DNA of 64,000 nt from Shinella zoogloeoides. Its GTDB lineage: Bacteria > Pseudomonadota > Alphaproteobacteria > Rhizobiales > Rhizobiaceae. The first letter of the stretch is position 1, and each line of letters opens with the position of its first letter. The notes beneath the pieces were generated by a model. That model was not told the origin of the DNA and made no database searches. It saw only the letters and a list, made by a program, of their open reading frames with translations. The DNA is taken from contig NZ_CP086610.1 of assembly GCF_020883495.1 (NCBI RefSeq), positions 539,501 to 603,500 on the forward strand. The letters are read 5' to 3'. Below are positions 19,493 through 28,929 of the stretch, in pieces. The position numbers and the translations under genes are program-made.

Positions 19493-20662
19493 ATGGATGA
19501 TAAGAACCAACATGACCTGCCGACAGGCTCTTCTGAGGACAGGCCCGCCGACCGTGCCCCCGAAGCGTTGGCTGACGCTCCGGTCGAGGCGGGGCCGACC
19601 AGGACGGGAGTCCGGGTCGGCGTGCTCGTTATCGGGCTCATGGTCGCCTTCGTAGCCTGGTACGCCGTTTCCGACAAGCTCGCCCCCTATACCGACCGCG
19701 GCACGGTCAGCGGCTACATTGCCCGACTAGCGCCCCGTGTTTCAGGCCCGGTAATCAGCGTCCACGTTGAGGACAATACGATTGTCCAGGAGGGCGATCT
19801 TCTTTACGTGGTCGACCCGCGCCCGTTCGAGATCGCGGTCCAGCAGGCGGAAGTCGAACTCGAACAGGCGACCCAGTCAATCAACGCCTCGTCGGCGGCG
19901 CTGATCGCTGCACAGGCCAAGGTGTCGCAGGCCAGGGCCAAATTCGAAAACGCCAAGACCTCGAACGCCAGGACGCAAAGCCTTGTACAGCGTGGTGTTG
20001 CCGCGCGGAAGCAGGAGGAAGCATCTCGCGCGGAACTCGAGGTCGCGCAGGCGGAGGTCGATGCGGCGGAGGCTGATCTGTCTAGCGCGGAAGCCGAGTT
20101 GGGGGCGGCGGGCGCCAGCAATCCGCGCATCAAGGCCGCTCGACTCAAGCTGGAAAGGGCGCAGCTCGACCTGATCTACACACGGGTCGTGGCACCGACG
20201 CTCGGCGTGGTCACGAATCTCGATCTAGCAGTCGGCCAGTACGTGAGCGCGGGTTCGGCCGCTCTCACCTTCATCGACGGAAGGGGAGCCTGGATCACGG
20301 CCGATATGCGCGAGAACCAGCTCGCCAATATCGAGCCGGGCAACAAGGTGGGCCTGCTTTTCGATGCCTTGCCGGGGCAGATTTTTACCGGGACCGTACA
20401 CAGCGTCGGCTGGGGCATCGATACCGGACGGACCGCATCCAGCGGTCTGGTGCAGAACGAGCCGGAAACGCGCTGGTTCGAGCCGGCCCGCCGGTTTCCC
20501 GTGCGCATTGAACTCGATCGAGCGCTTTCGGAATGGCCTCGCACCGTCAGGGTGGGCGCGAAGGCCACCGTCGTGGTCTACGCCGCAGGCGAAAGCAATC
20601 CGTCAGCGTGGATCGCAATGGCCCTGCACCGCGCCCAGTCGCTTCTGTCCTATCTGTATTGA
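19493..20662 (+). CDS. HlyD-family efflux adaptor (EmrA/AaeA-like)
   Basis: A 389-aa membrane fusion protein with a charged 40-residue cytoplasmic head, one transmembrane span (VGVLVIGLMVAFVAWYAVS, about residues 43-61), and the lipoyl-like segment VISVHVEDNTIVQEGDLL. A long Ala-rich coiled coil follows (about 115-220), then the second half with RVVAPTLGVVTNLDLAVGQY. It is followed after 9 bases by a DUF2955 membrane gene, the usual partner in AaeAB-like pairs. Export of aromatic acids or other amphipathic compounds is a reasonable inference. Confidence 0.9.
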   Translation: MDDKNQHDLPTGSSEDRPADRAPEALADAPVEAGPTRTGVRVGVLVIGLMVAFVAWYAVSDKLAPYTDRGTVSGYIARLAPRVSGPVISVHVEDNTIVQEGDLLYVVDPRPFEIAVQQAEVELEQATQSINASSAALIAAQAKVSQARAKFENAKTSNARTQSLVQRGVAARKQEEASRAELEVAQAEVDAAEADLSSAEAELGAAGASNPRIKAARLKLERAQLDLIYTRVVAPTLGVVTNLDLAVGQYVSAGSAALTFIDGRGAWITADMRENQLANIEPGNKVGLLFDALPGQIFTGTVHSVGWGIDTGRTASSGLVQNEPETRWFEPARRFPVRIELDRALSEWPRTVRVGAKATVVVYAAGESNPSAWIAMALHRAQSLLSYLY

Positions 20663-20671
20663 GGTGGGGCC

Positions 20672-21694
20672 ATGTATGTTTCGCCCCGGCCGAGCTTTCG
20701 CGACGACCCAAATTTTCCTTTGCGCATGGCGCTGCTTGCGGTGATCTCGGTGGGCGCGATACCCTTTGTCATGCCCTCTATGCCGGCGCTGATGGCGGCC
20801 CTGCCGTTTGGCCTGATGGCCGGCATGCGCAAGGCCTTCGATCCGAAGAAAGCCATAGGAGGTCCTCTGGCGCTCATCATGATGATTTGGTTGGCAAGCG
20901 GCGTGCTCACCCTTCTCATGTCTTGGCCGGTGGCGTTCCTGATCGCGGTCGGCAGCCTCTATTTCGTCGCGTTCTATCTCATCCAGAGCACCGGCAACCC
21001 GATGGGGATGCTGATCCTGGTGTCCGTTGGCCTCGCCTCTATCCTGGGTATGAACTCCATCACTGCGCTCGACGCCCTAAGTGATTCGGTGGTCGAGGCG
21101 GGCATCCTCGCATTGATCGCGATTCCGGTCCTTTACCTCCTCATTCCGCCGGCTACCCAGGAGAAAATGATCGACGAATATACGCCCGCACCGGGCAATC
21201 ACGTGCGATCGGCGCTCATCCGGGCGGTCGTCCTGCTCGGGCTCAGCTTCTGGCTCTACAGCTTCATCGATATGTCCAACATGATGATGGCGATCGCCGC
21301 GATATTCGTGCTGTGTTTCCCGACACGCGAGCAGTTGTTTGCAGAGGCCCGGGAACGGATCTTTGCGACGGTGCTAGGTGCATCCGCAGCGGGTGTCGCC
21401 CTGTTCCTGATGACCCTGAACGCCCATTTCTTCATGCTGGTCGGTCTGGTCTTTCTCACGGTGCTATATTTCGCCACCATGATGATGATCGGCCGCCATC
21501 CTCCGATGGTCTACCAGTTCAGCGCATCGGCCGCTCTGTCACTGATCGTTGGTGCCCTTACCACGCAGGAACCTTCCTATGCAGCGTTAACCCGCCTGGC
21601 ACTGACCTTCGTCGGAACCGCAGTCGCAGCGCTGATGACGGCGACGCTCGAAAGCATGGCCAATGCGTGGGAACGACCAACCCGGCGGCGCTGA
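20672..21694 (+). CDS. DUF2955 (FUSC-like) membrane transporter subunit
   Basis: A 340-aa polytopic protein with about ten hydrophobic segments in two halves (residues about 18-140 and 180-330), matching the DUF2955/FUSC-like organisation. The family-type stretch IQSTGNPMGMLILVS lies near residue 104. The second half contains the charged loop CFPTREQLFAEARERI, typical of the cytoplasmic linker. It begins 9 bases after the HlyD-type adaptor gene, so both are probably one efflux system related to AaeAB (YhcQP). Confidence 0.85.
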   Translation: MYVSPRPSFRDDPNFPLRMALLAVISVGAIPFVMPSMPALMAALPFGLMAGMRKAFDPKKAIGGPLALIMMIWLASGVLTLLMSWPVAFLIAVGSLYFVAFYLIQSTGNPMGMLILVSVGLASILGMNSITALDALSDSVVEAGILALIAIPVLYLLIPPATQEKMIDEYTPAPGNHVRSALIRAVVLLGLSFWLYSFIDMSNMMMAIAAIFVLCFPTREQLFAEARERIFATVLGASAAGVALFLMTLNAHFFMLVGLVFLTVLYFATMMMIGRHPPMVYQFSASAALSLIVGALTTQEPSYAALTRLALTFVGTAVAALMTATLESMANAWERPTRRR

Positions 21695-21882
21695 ACGAAA
21701 GCAAGGGTTTGAACATTTTTAATGACTCGCGATCAAGCGCTCCTCTCTCAAGGTAATTTGGCGCGATTACTCCGAGTTTGTGAAAAAACGCGAAACGAAG
21801 AGCACATCACAGCGTCGGTCATCGGCTGTTGACTGCCTTTCGTTGCGCCGATAGACTGGACAACCGTTTATTTGGAGAAATT

Positions 21883-22500
21883 ATGCCCAACCGAATGATC
21901 CGGCCCGTCCCGGAAGACACCACCCGTGAGCGCATCCTGAAAGCCGCGATACTTCGCTTCTCCACCCACTCCTATGAGGAAACCGGGTTGCGAGACATTG
22001 CCGCCGATGTCGGTGTCGACATGGCCTATGTTCATCGTTCCTTCGGTTCGAAGGAGAAGCTGTTCCGGGAGGCTGTCAAGGCAATCGTTCGTCCCGAGGT
22101 CTGGCTGGTCGGCGAGGCGAGTGAGTTACACGTAACGTTGGCAAAAGAGGTTCTAGCCGAGAAGGGCGCCAACGAGATCCGATCTTTTGACGTCCTCGCT
22201 AGATCTTTTTCCAGTCCCGAGGCTTCGCGTGTTTTTCGCGAACTCATTGACGAGGGGCTCGTCAAGCCAATGGCTTCCAAATGTCCGGTTGTGTCCGAAC
22301 AGCGCGCCTCCATGGTCGCCGCGTTCCTGGCCGGCGTCAGCATCCTTCGTGACGTCATCGGTACGCCAGCGCTGCAGAGTGGTGGAAATGATCGTGAACT
22401 GATGGCTCTGGTCTCCCAGGTCGTCGAGTTCATCATGAACGAAGACAAGGGATGTCAAACCATGACGACCGCCGTGCCGATCAGTCGGGAGCCGCAATGA
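21883..22500 (+). CDS. TetR-family regulator of the PhaC-Pta-AckA-FabI operon
   Basis: A 205-aa regulator from the ATG at 21883, which has a GGAG site; an in-frame start at 21829 lacks one. The DNA-binding domain (about residues 12-60) includes ERILKAAILRFSTHSYEETG and a recognition helix around VDMAYVHRSFGSKEKLF. The stop codon overlaps the ATG of the PhaC-like gene (ATGA), so it is the first gene of a five-gene operon and probably controls it. The effector might be an acyl-CoA or acyl phosphate, but nothing in the sequence proves that. Confidence 0.9.
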   Translation: MPNRMIRPVPEDTTRERILKAAILRFSTHSYEETGLRDIAADVGVDMAYVHRSFGSKEKLFREAVKAIVRPEVWLVGEASELHVTLAKEVLAEKGANEIRSFDVLARSFSSPEASRVFRELIDEGLVKPMASKCPVVSEQRASMVAAFLAGVSILRDVIGTPALQSGGNDRELMALVSQVVEFIMNEDKGCQTMTTAVPISREPQ

Positions 22501-24278
22501 ATGATTTGAGCCGGCGAGACATCAAGGCGGCGGACGCCCGCCACGACACTTTCGACACGGAAACCTACCGCGCAATCGATCGGATGCGCGAGGCGCTGAG
22601 CGCGCGGATGACTGGCGGGCTTTCTCCGGCGGCACTGGCGCTGGCCTTGTTCGACTGGTCGATCCATCTGGCCTCGGCGCCTGGAAAGCGTCTGGAACTT
22701 ACCGACAAGGCCGTGCGGAAAAGCGCCCGGCTGTCGGGTTATCTCTGCGCCGCCAGTCTCGATGACGACACTCCATGCTGCATCGAGCCCTTGCCGGGCG
22801 ACTACCGCTTCACCGGGGAGGCGTGGAAGGAACTCCCCTATGCGGCCTATGCTCAGGCGTTCCTGCTCGCCCAGCAGTGGTGGCACAATGCGACACGGGA
22901 GGTGCCAGGCGTCGCTCCTCACCACGAGGACGTGGTCTCCTTCGCCGCGCGGCAAGTGCTCGACATGTTCTCGCCATCCAACAATCCGTTCACCAATCCC
23001 GAGGTGATCAACAAAACCATCGCCACTGGTGGGGCAAACTTCCTCGCGGGGTTTCAGAACTGGTTCGAAGATATCAACAGGCTTGCGGGCGGTCGCCCGC
23101 CCGCGGGCACGGAAGGGTTCGTACCGGGGCGGGATGTCGCGGTCACTCCCGGAAAGGTCATCTTCCGAAACCATCTGATCGAACTGATCCAGTACAGTCC
23201 CACAACCGACACCGTTATGGCGGAGCCGGTGCTGATCGTGCCTGCCTGGATCATGAAATACTACATCCTTGACCTGTCGCCGGAGAATTCCCTGGTGCGC
23301 TATCTGGTCGGGCAGGGGCACACGGTCTTCGCCGTTTCCTGGCGAAACCCTGGGGCAGACGATCGCGATCTCACGCTGGACGATTATCGCCGTTTGGGTG
23401 TCATGGCCGCGCTCGACGTGATCGCCGCCATCGTTCCCGACAGCAGGATCCATGCGACGGGCTATTGCCTGGGTGGCACGCTTCTCGCGATCGCGGCGGC
23501 TGCGATGGGGCGCGCCGGCGACGGGAGGCTGGCAACGCTCACCCTTTTCGCAGCCCAGACGGATTTTTCCGAACCCGGCGAACTGGCGCTCTTCATCGAC
23601 CCGAGCCAGATGCATTTCCTCGAAAGCATGATGTGGGATCGGGGTTATCTGTCGGCGGACCAGATGGCGGGTGCCTTTCAGATATTGAAGAGCAACGACC
23701 TCGTCTGGTCGCGACTGGTCCACGACTATCTCATGGGCGAACGCACGCGGATGAACGACCTTATGGCGTGGAATGCCGATTCCACGCGCATGCCCTATCG
23801 GATGCATGCTGAATATCTGCAACGCCTCTACCTCGACAACGAGCTTGCAACCGGCCGCTTCATGGTCGATGGCCGTCCGGCGGCGCTGCAAAATATCCGC
23901 GTGCCGATGTTCGTCGTGGGAACGGAACGCGATCATGTCGCGCCATGGAGATCGGTCTACAAGATCCACCAGCTAGCCGATACCGATGTTACCTTCGTTC
24001 TCGCCAGCGGCGGGCACAATGCAGGCATTGTCAGCGAGCCGGGCCATCGCGGTCGCCGTTATCGCATCGCGACCAGACTGGCAGTCGACATCTGCCTTGG
24101 CCCCGGCGAATGGGCAGCAGAGGCTGAGGCCCGGAACGGTTCCTGGTGGGAGGCCTGGCTGCCGTGGCTTGCCGCGCACTCAGGTAAGGTTCGGGTAGCC
24201 CCGCCTCAGCTTGGTGCCGCCGAGAGGGGCTTTCCTGCTATTGCCGAGGCGCCCGGTGCCTACGTGTTCCAGAAGTGA
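22497..24278 (+). CDS. phaC: Poly-3-hydroxyalkanoate synthase, class I-like
   Basis: A 593-aa cytoplasmic PHA polymerase that joins 3-hydroxyacyl-CoA units into polyester. The N-terminal PHBC_N region carries LALFDWSIHLASAPGKR (about residues 50-66). The alpha/beta hydrolase core has the modified lipase box GYCLGG with nucleophile Cys324, the Asp in GTERDHVAPW and the His in SGGHNAG. Length fits class I synthases (about 590 aa). No phaA or phaB is present. Its neighbours process acyl-CoA to acyl phosphate, so the enzyme may be a second PhaC serving a stress module. A depolymerising or acyl-transfer role is possible but unsupported. Confidence 0.9.
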   Translation: MNDLSRRDIKAADARHDTFDTETYRAIDRMREALSARMTGGLSPAALALALFDWSIHLASAPGKRLELTDKAVRKSARLSGYLCAASLDDDTPCCIEPLPGDYRFTGEAWKELPYAAYAQAFLLAQQWWHNATREVPGVAPHHEDVVSFAARQVLDMFSPSNNPFTNPEVINKTIATGGANFLAGFQNWFEDINRLAGGRPPAGTEGFVPGRDVAVTPGKVIFRNHLIELIQYSPTTDTVMAEPVLIVPAWIMKYYILDLSPENSLVRYLVGQGHTVFAVSWRNPGADDRDLTLDDYRRLGVMAALDVIAAIVPDSRIHATGYCLGGTLLAIAAAAMGRAGDGRLATLTLFAAQTDFSEPGELALFIDPSQMHFLESMMWDRGYLSADQMAGAFQILKSNDLVWSRLVHDYLMGERTRMNDLMAWNADSTRMPYRMHAEYLQRLYLDNELATGRFMVDGRPAALQNIRVPMFVVGTERDHVAPWRSVYKIHQLADTDVTFVLASGGHNAGIVSEPGHRGRRYRIATRLAVDICLGPGEWAAEAEARNGSWWEAWLPWLAAHSGKVRVAPPQLGAAERGFPAIAEAPGAYVFQK

Positions 24279-24285
24279 GAGTGCG

Positions 24286-25695
24286 ATGGCGGAAAAACTA
24301 CTGACAAATCATACCTTCGCCGATTTACAGGTTGGCGATACCGCAAGCCTCACACGGGTGGCAGGTGATACCGACATCGATCTGCTGGCAGCGATGCTCG
24401 GCAAAAGGCCGGCAGTTGGTGACGGGGCAGCGGAGGCAACGACGTTCTTCAACGATATCGTTGCCAACGGGCTTTGGACAGGCGCGCTGGTCTCTCTGGT
24501 GATCGGCACAAGGCTTCCGGGGCCAGGGACGATCTATCTGGGACAGGATTTTCGCTTCGTGAAGCCGGTCGCCTCCGGCGACACGATCACGGCAACCGTG
24601 CGGGTTGTTCGCAAGAACCCCGAAAACCGGACGGTTGCGCTGGAGACAATCTGCGCCAATCAAACAGCGGAACTTGTCCTGACTGGTAACGCCATGGTGA
24701 TCGCGCCCGACAAGTTGGTCGAATGGACCGCAACACCCTCCGTCGCATTGCAGGATACACGGCGAGCAAGCCGATATGAAGCTTTTGTTGCCGAAGCTCG
24801 TCGCCTCCCTCCGGTTCGGGCCGCCATCGTCCACCCATGCTCTGCCGGAGCAATCCTGGCTGCGGTCGAGGTCCGCCAACAGGGCCTGTTCGACCCGCTG
24901 CTGGTCGGGCCGGAAGCGAAGATCCGCGCCGCGGCCGAAGCCGCAGGGATCGATCTCGGCGACATGGCGATCGAGGACGTTCCCCATAGTCATGCCGCAG
25001 CCGCGCGCGCTGTCGAACTTGCGGTCGGCGGCGCGGTATCGGTTCTGGTCAAGGGCAGCCTCCATACCGACGAGCTTCTAGGCGCCGTCCTCGCCACCGG
25101 GTCCGGTCTCAAGACGGAGCGGCGCATCAGCCATGTCTTCGCGTTCGACGTCCCGGCCTATGGTAAGCCGCTTATCGTCACGGATGCCGCGATCAACATC
25201 CAGCCGACACTCGACCAGAAACGCGACATCTGCCAGAACGCGATCGACCTTCTTCGCGCTCTCGGCGTCGATGAGCCCCGAGTGGCGGTGCTCGCAGCGG
25301 TCGAGACCGTCAATGCGAAGATGCCGTCGACTCTCGACGCCGCCGCGCTGACAGTGATGGCGGCGCGTGGTCAGATCACGGGCGGGCGTGTCGATGGCCC
25401 GCTTGCCTTCGACAACGCCATCGACCTTGATGCGGCGAAGACGAAGGGCATTGTCTCCCCGGTCGCGGGTGAGGCCGACATTTTGCTCGTGCCGGATCTT
25501 GAAGCCGGCAACATGCTCGCCAAGCAACTGATTTATTTCGCGGGGGCGACGGCGGCTGGCATCGTGCTCGGCGCCCGTGTGCCGATCGTACTGACCAGTC
25601 GCTCCGATCCGCTTTCGGCACGCATCGCCTCGGCAACGCTCGCAAGACTGCTCGTCGCCCGCAACCAGGTGCCCGGGGCGGGGGCCATCTCATGA
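24286..25695 (+). CDS. Bifunctional MaoC-like enoyl-CoA hydratase / phosphate acyltransferase
   Basis: A 469-aa fusion. The N-terminal hot-dog MaoC-like domain (about residues 8-135) has FFNDIVANGLWTGALVS and LGQDFRFVKPVASGDTI. The C-terminal PTA_PTB domain (about 160-469) has HPCSAGAILAAV, VLVKGSLHTDELL, DAAINIQPTLDQK and PDLEAGNMLAKQL. The first half should interconvert 3-hydroxyacyl-CoA and enoyl-CoA; the second converts acyl-CoA and phosphate to acyl phosphate. The stop overlaps the start of the kinase gene (ATGA), so acyl phosphate is probably passed to it. Whether it prefers acetyl or butyryl groups cannot be read from the sequence. Confidence 0.9.
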   Translation: MAEKLLTNHTFADLQVGDTASLTRVAGDTDIDLLAAMLGKRPAVGDGAAEATTFFNDIVANGLWTGALVSLVIGTRLPGPGTIYLGQDFRFVKPVASGDTITATVRVVRKNPENRTVALETICANQTAELVLTGNAMVIAPDKLVEWTATPSVALQDTRRASRYEAFVAEARRLPPVRAAIVHPCSAGAILAAVEVRQQGLFDPLLVGPEAKIRAAAEAAGIDLGDMAIEDVPHSHAAAARAVELAVGGAVSVLVKGSLHTDELLGAVLATGSGLKTERRISHVFAFDVPAYGKPLIVTDAAINIQPTLDQKRDICQNAIDLLRALGVDEPRVAVLAAVETVNAKMPSTLDAAALTVMAARGQITGGRVDGPLAFDNAIDLDAAKTKGIVSPVAGEADILLVPDLEAGNMLAKQLIYFAGATAAGIVLGARVPIVLTSRSDPLSARIASATLARLLVARNQVPGAGAIS

Positions 25696-26867
25696 GCCGG
25701 CAACTGCTTGTCACCTTCAATGCCGGCTCCTCCACGGTCAAGATCGGCCTGTTCGCCATTGAAGGCGGTGGCCTCACGCGAGTCGGCAAGGGAATGATCG
25801 ATTTCCGCAAGGCCCCGTTGCGCTTCGAGCTTTCCGAAGGCCCGGATCGCTTCGATGTCGAGCTGGAAGCCAAAGCGGAGGAAGAATTGGACGAGGTCTT
25901 GCGCGAAGCGTTCGATCGGCTGTCCTGGCACTATGATTTGTCCGGCATCGCCGCTATCGGCCACCGCGTTGTGCACGGCGGTGACTTGTTTGACGGACCG
26001 GTGCTCATCAACGATCAGGCGATGTCGCAGATGGAAGCGCTGATACCGCTTGCGCCGCTCCATCAGCCCCAGGCGCTGCGCCTTGTCCGGGCGATCGCGC
26101 GCCTTCGTCCGGAAATCAGGCAGACCGCCTCCTTCGACACGGCTTTCCATCGCACGCATGCCGAGGTCGTCCGCCGCTTCGCCCTGCCGAGGCGGCTCTA
26201 CGAAGAGGGTATCAAACGCTATGGCTTCCACGGCCTTTCTTATCGATCGATTGCCAACCAGCTTATCAGCAAATGGCCGGAGCAGGCGGCGGGCAAGGTC
26301 ATCGTCGCCCATCTCGGTTCCGGCGCCAGTCTTTGCGCGATGCACAACTGCGTCAGCCGCGACACCAGCATGGGTTTCTCGACGCTGGACGGGGTGCCGA
26401 TGGCGACGCGTTGCGGGGCGCTCGACGCCGGCGTGGTCATACACCTCTTAAAGGCCGGGCGAGATCCCGGCGAAATCGAGGATCTCCTCTATCACCGTTC
26501 GGGTCTGCTGGGCGCTTCCGGCATCAGCGCCGACAGCCGCGTGCTTCTGGAGAGTGATGAGCAGCAAGCCAAGGAAGCAATCGAGCTGTTCACCTTCAGG
26601 GTCGCCGGTGAGATTGCCCGGCTTGCCTCGACGCTGGGCGGCCTCGACACTCTCGTATTCACCGCCGGGATCGGCGAGCATCAGCCGACGATCAGAGCTG
26701 ATATCTGCACCCGGCTGATGTGGCTCGGCATTGATCTCGATCCTGGAGCGAACGCCGGGAGCGGTCCCGTCATCAGCAGTCCTGCCAGTCGTCTTACCGT
26801 CCTTGTCATCCCGACCGATGAGGAGCAGGTGATCGCCACTGACGCCTTGAGAATCTCGGGAGGCTGA
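25692..26867 (+). CDS. ackA: Acetate/propionate/butyrate kinase
   Basis: A 391-aa ASKHA-fold kinase that turns acyl phosphate plus ADP into a carboxylic acid plus ATP. Signatures are NAGSSTVKIG at the N-terminus, GHRVVHGG near residue 92, the acetate kinase signature HLGSGASLCAM, and DTSMGFSTLDGVPMATR. The C-terminal VFTAGIGEHQP completes the ATP site. The start is embedded in the stop of the phosphotransacylase gene. It is called ackA by family; the operon context also allows butyrate or propionate as product. Confidence 0.92.
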   Translation: MSRQLLVTFNAGSSTVKIGLFAIEGGGLTRVGKGMIDFRKAPLRFELSEGPDRFDVELEAKAEEELDEVLREAFDRLSWHYDLSGIAAIGHRVVHGGDLFDGPVLINDQAMSQMEALIPLAPLHQPQALRLVRAIARLRPEIRQTASFDTAFHRTHAEVVRRFALPRRLYEEGIKRYGFHGLSYRSIANQLISKWPEQAAGKVIVAHLGSGASLCAMHNCVSRDTSMGFSTLDGVPMATRCGALDAGVVIHLLKAGRDPGEIEDLLYHRSGLLGASGISADSRVLLESDEQQAKEAIELFTFRVAGEIARLASTLGGLDTLVFTAGIGEHQPTIRADICTRLMWLGIDLDPGANAGSGPVISSPASRLTVLVIPTDEEQVIATDALRISGG

Positions 26868-26870
26868 GCG

Positions 26871-27644
26871 ATGGCTGCGATCGTTGATATATTCGGAAGA
26901 CGTGGCCTCGTCGTCGGCATCGCCAACGATTCCTCCATCGCAGCCGGCTGTGCAACCGCGTTCAAGGCTGCCGGCGCCGATCTGGCGGTCACCTATCTCA
27001 ACGATAAGGCTGTCCCGTTCGTACGCCCGGTCGCCGATGCCCTGGGCGCGTCGCTGTTCATGCCCTGTGACGTTCGCATTGATGGGCAGCTCGAGGCGGT
27101 TTTCGACACCATAGCAAATGAATGGGGCCGCCTCGATTTCTTGCTTCATTCGATCGCCTTCGCGCCACGACAGGACTTGCAGACGAGCATCGTCAACTGC
27201 TCCGCTGACGGTTTCGCGCAGGCCATGGATATATCGTGCCATTCCTTTATCCGAATGGCGCGGCTCGCCGCCCCGCTGATGAAGGAAGGCGGATCCTTGA
27301 TAACCGTCAGCTTTTTCGGGGCTGAGCGCGTCGTCGACAACTACAATCTGATGGGACCGGTGAAGGCGGCCCTGGAAGCAAGCGTACGCTACCTGGCCGC
27401 CGATCTCGCAGCGCGGGACATCCGCGTCCATTGCCTGTCCACCGGGCCGATCGCCACCAGGGCAGCTTCCGGAATCGAGCGTTTCGATGAGCTCATCGAC
27501 ACGGTGCGTGAGAGAACACCATCGCGACGCCTCGTGAGCATCGCTGAGGTTGGGCGTATCGCCGCATTCCTGGCAAGCGAGGCGGCAACGCCTCTGTCGG
27601 GGTCGGTGGTATACGCCGACAACGGTTTCCACATCACGGCCTAG
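26871..27644 (+). CDS. fabI: Enoyl-ACP (or enoyl-CoA) reductase, FabI type
   Basis: A 257-aa short-chain dehydrogenase of the FabI group. It shows VVGIANDSSIAAGCA, the FabI version of the NADH-binding loop, then LDFLLHSIAFAP, and the catalytic pair in YNLMGPVK (Tyr-x6-Lys). It starts 3 bases after ackA and ends the operon. Core FabI genes normally sit elsewhere in rhizobial genomes, so this is probably a dedicated paralogue. Reduction of crotonyl-CoA to butyryl-CoA with NADH would fit its neighbours; substrate carrier preference (ACP or CoA) cannot be decided by sequence. Confidence 0.9.
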   Translation: MAAIVDIFGRRGLVVGIANDSSIAAGCATAFKAAGADLAVTYLNDKAVPFVRPVADALGASLFMPCDVRIDGQLEAVFDTIANEWGRLDFLLHSIAFAPRQDLQTSIVNCSADGFAQAMDISCHSFIRMARLAAPLMKEGGSLITVSFFGAERVVDNYNLMGPVKAALEASVRYLAADLAARDIRVHCLSTGPIATRAASGIERFDELIDTVRERTPSRRLVSIAEVGRIAAFLASEAATPLSGSVVYADNGFHITA

Positions 27645-27762
27645 CCAGAAGGCGGGCTGATGCAAACTAAGTCGGGGTCGCCGCTCGCGCGGCGACAGGG
27701 TGAACTCTGTCATATCGAGAGCGCGATGCTTCGAATGCATAAGTAAGAAATCGGTTCAGTCA

Positions 27763-28881
27763 ATGCGTGAATTCAGTCTACGCCTTACGCTACTTCTTCT
27801 CACAAGCCTGCTTGCAGCCTGTGCCGGCCGCCCCGGCCCGGAACTGCTCGCCCAGAGGGCCGAAGCCGTTCCGGGGGCCAAGCTCACGACGGTTTATGTG
27901 GCGACCACGCGCAAGCGTGATGAGAACGGTATCTACACGTCGGGTCGTAGCCGCGAGGTTAGCTATATCCGCTACAGGGTCTCCATCCCGCCAGGTCACA
28001 AGACGGGCAATGTCGAATGGCCGAAATCGAAGCCGAACCCGAAGACGGATTTTGTCACCGTCGACCAGCACATTCTCGACGCGGCGACATTCGAGGCGGA
28101 AGTCACGCGTAAACACAACGGCAAACCGCCGAGTGTCGGCGTGTTCGTGCATGGCTACAACACCAATTTCACCGAGGCCGTGTATCGCATAGCCCAGATG
28201 ACAGCTGACGCCGGCGTCGATGCCGCCCCGATCCTGTTTGCCTGGCCGTCCGAAGGCGCTTTGAGCGGCTACGTCGCCGACAAGGACGCGGTGACGTTCT
28301 CGCGGGACCAGTTGGCGGATCTGCTCAGCACCCTGGCGCGCAAACAGACCCAGGGTCCCATCACGCTCGTCGGCCACAGCATGGGGGGATGGCTGACGAC
28401 GGAAGCCGTGCGCCAACTGCGGCTTACCGGCAAGGACGCGGCGATCCGTCGACTGCAGGTCGTGCTTGCGGCGCCCGATATCGATGTCGACGTGTTCCAG
28501 GCACAGCTTGCGACGATCGGGACACTGAACCCGCCGATGACAATCCTTGTTTCCAAGGATGACAGGGCGCTGAAGGTCTCGGAATTTCTATCCACAGAAC
28601 GTCAGCGCCTGGGCAGGATTGACGTGACGGATCCGAAAATCGAGGAGGCGGCGCGCAGGGCGAATGTGCAGGTGATCGATATATCGGATATCGAGGCCTC
28701 AGACAGCTTCCGCCACAATCGTTTCGTCGGTCTCGCTGCCTACTATCCGAAGCTTTCGGGCCGGGATGGAACGAGCGACCCCCGAAATCTCAGGCAAGCC
28801 GGAGCGTTTGTATTCAATTCGGCTGGCGCGGTCCTTTCCAGCCCGTTTGTCCTTGCCGGCAAGATCGTCGGCGGAAACTGA
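27763..28881 (+). CDS. DUF900 alpha/beta-hydrolase lipoprotein
   Basis: A 372-aa probable lipoprotein. The signal LRLTLLLLTSLLAAC ends in a lipobox Cys near residue 20, which supports the ATG at 27763 rather than an in-frame GTG at 27700. The mature part is a DUF900 esterase/lipase-like hydrolase with TTVYVATTRKRD at its start, VGVFVHGYNTNFTEA, and the nucleophile elbow GHSMGGW. Its substrate is unknown. It precedes an intact HdeD gene by 48 bases on the same strand, so both may be part of an envelope-stress unit. Confidence 0.85.
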   Translation: MREFSLRLTLLLLTSLLAACAGRPGPELLAQRAEAVPGAKLTTVYVATTRKRDENGIYTSGRSREVSYIRYRVSIPPGHKTGNVEWPKSKPNPKTDFVTVDQHILDAATFEAEVTRKHNGKPPSVGVFVHGYNTNFTEAVYRIAQMTADAGVDAAPILFAWPSEGALSGYVADKDAVTFSRDQLADLLSTLARKQTQGPITLVGHSMGGWLTTEAVRQLRLTGKDAAIRRLQVVLAAPDIDVDVFQAQLATIGTLNPPMTILVSKDDRALKVSEFLSTERQRLGRIDVTDPKIEEAARRANVQVIDISDIEASDSFRHNRFVGLAAYYPKLSGRDGTSDPRNLRQAGAFVFNSAGAVLSSPFVLAGKIVGGN

Positions 28882-28929
28882 CACGACGCGAAGCAGCTTT
28901 CTTCACGCAACTATCGCAGGAGAATACTT

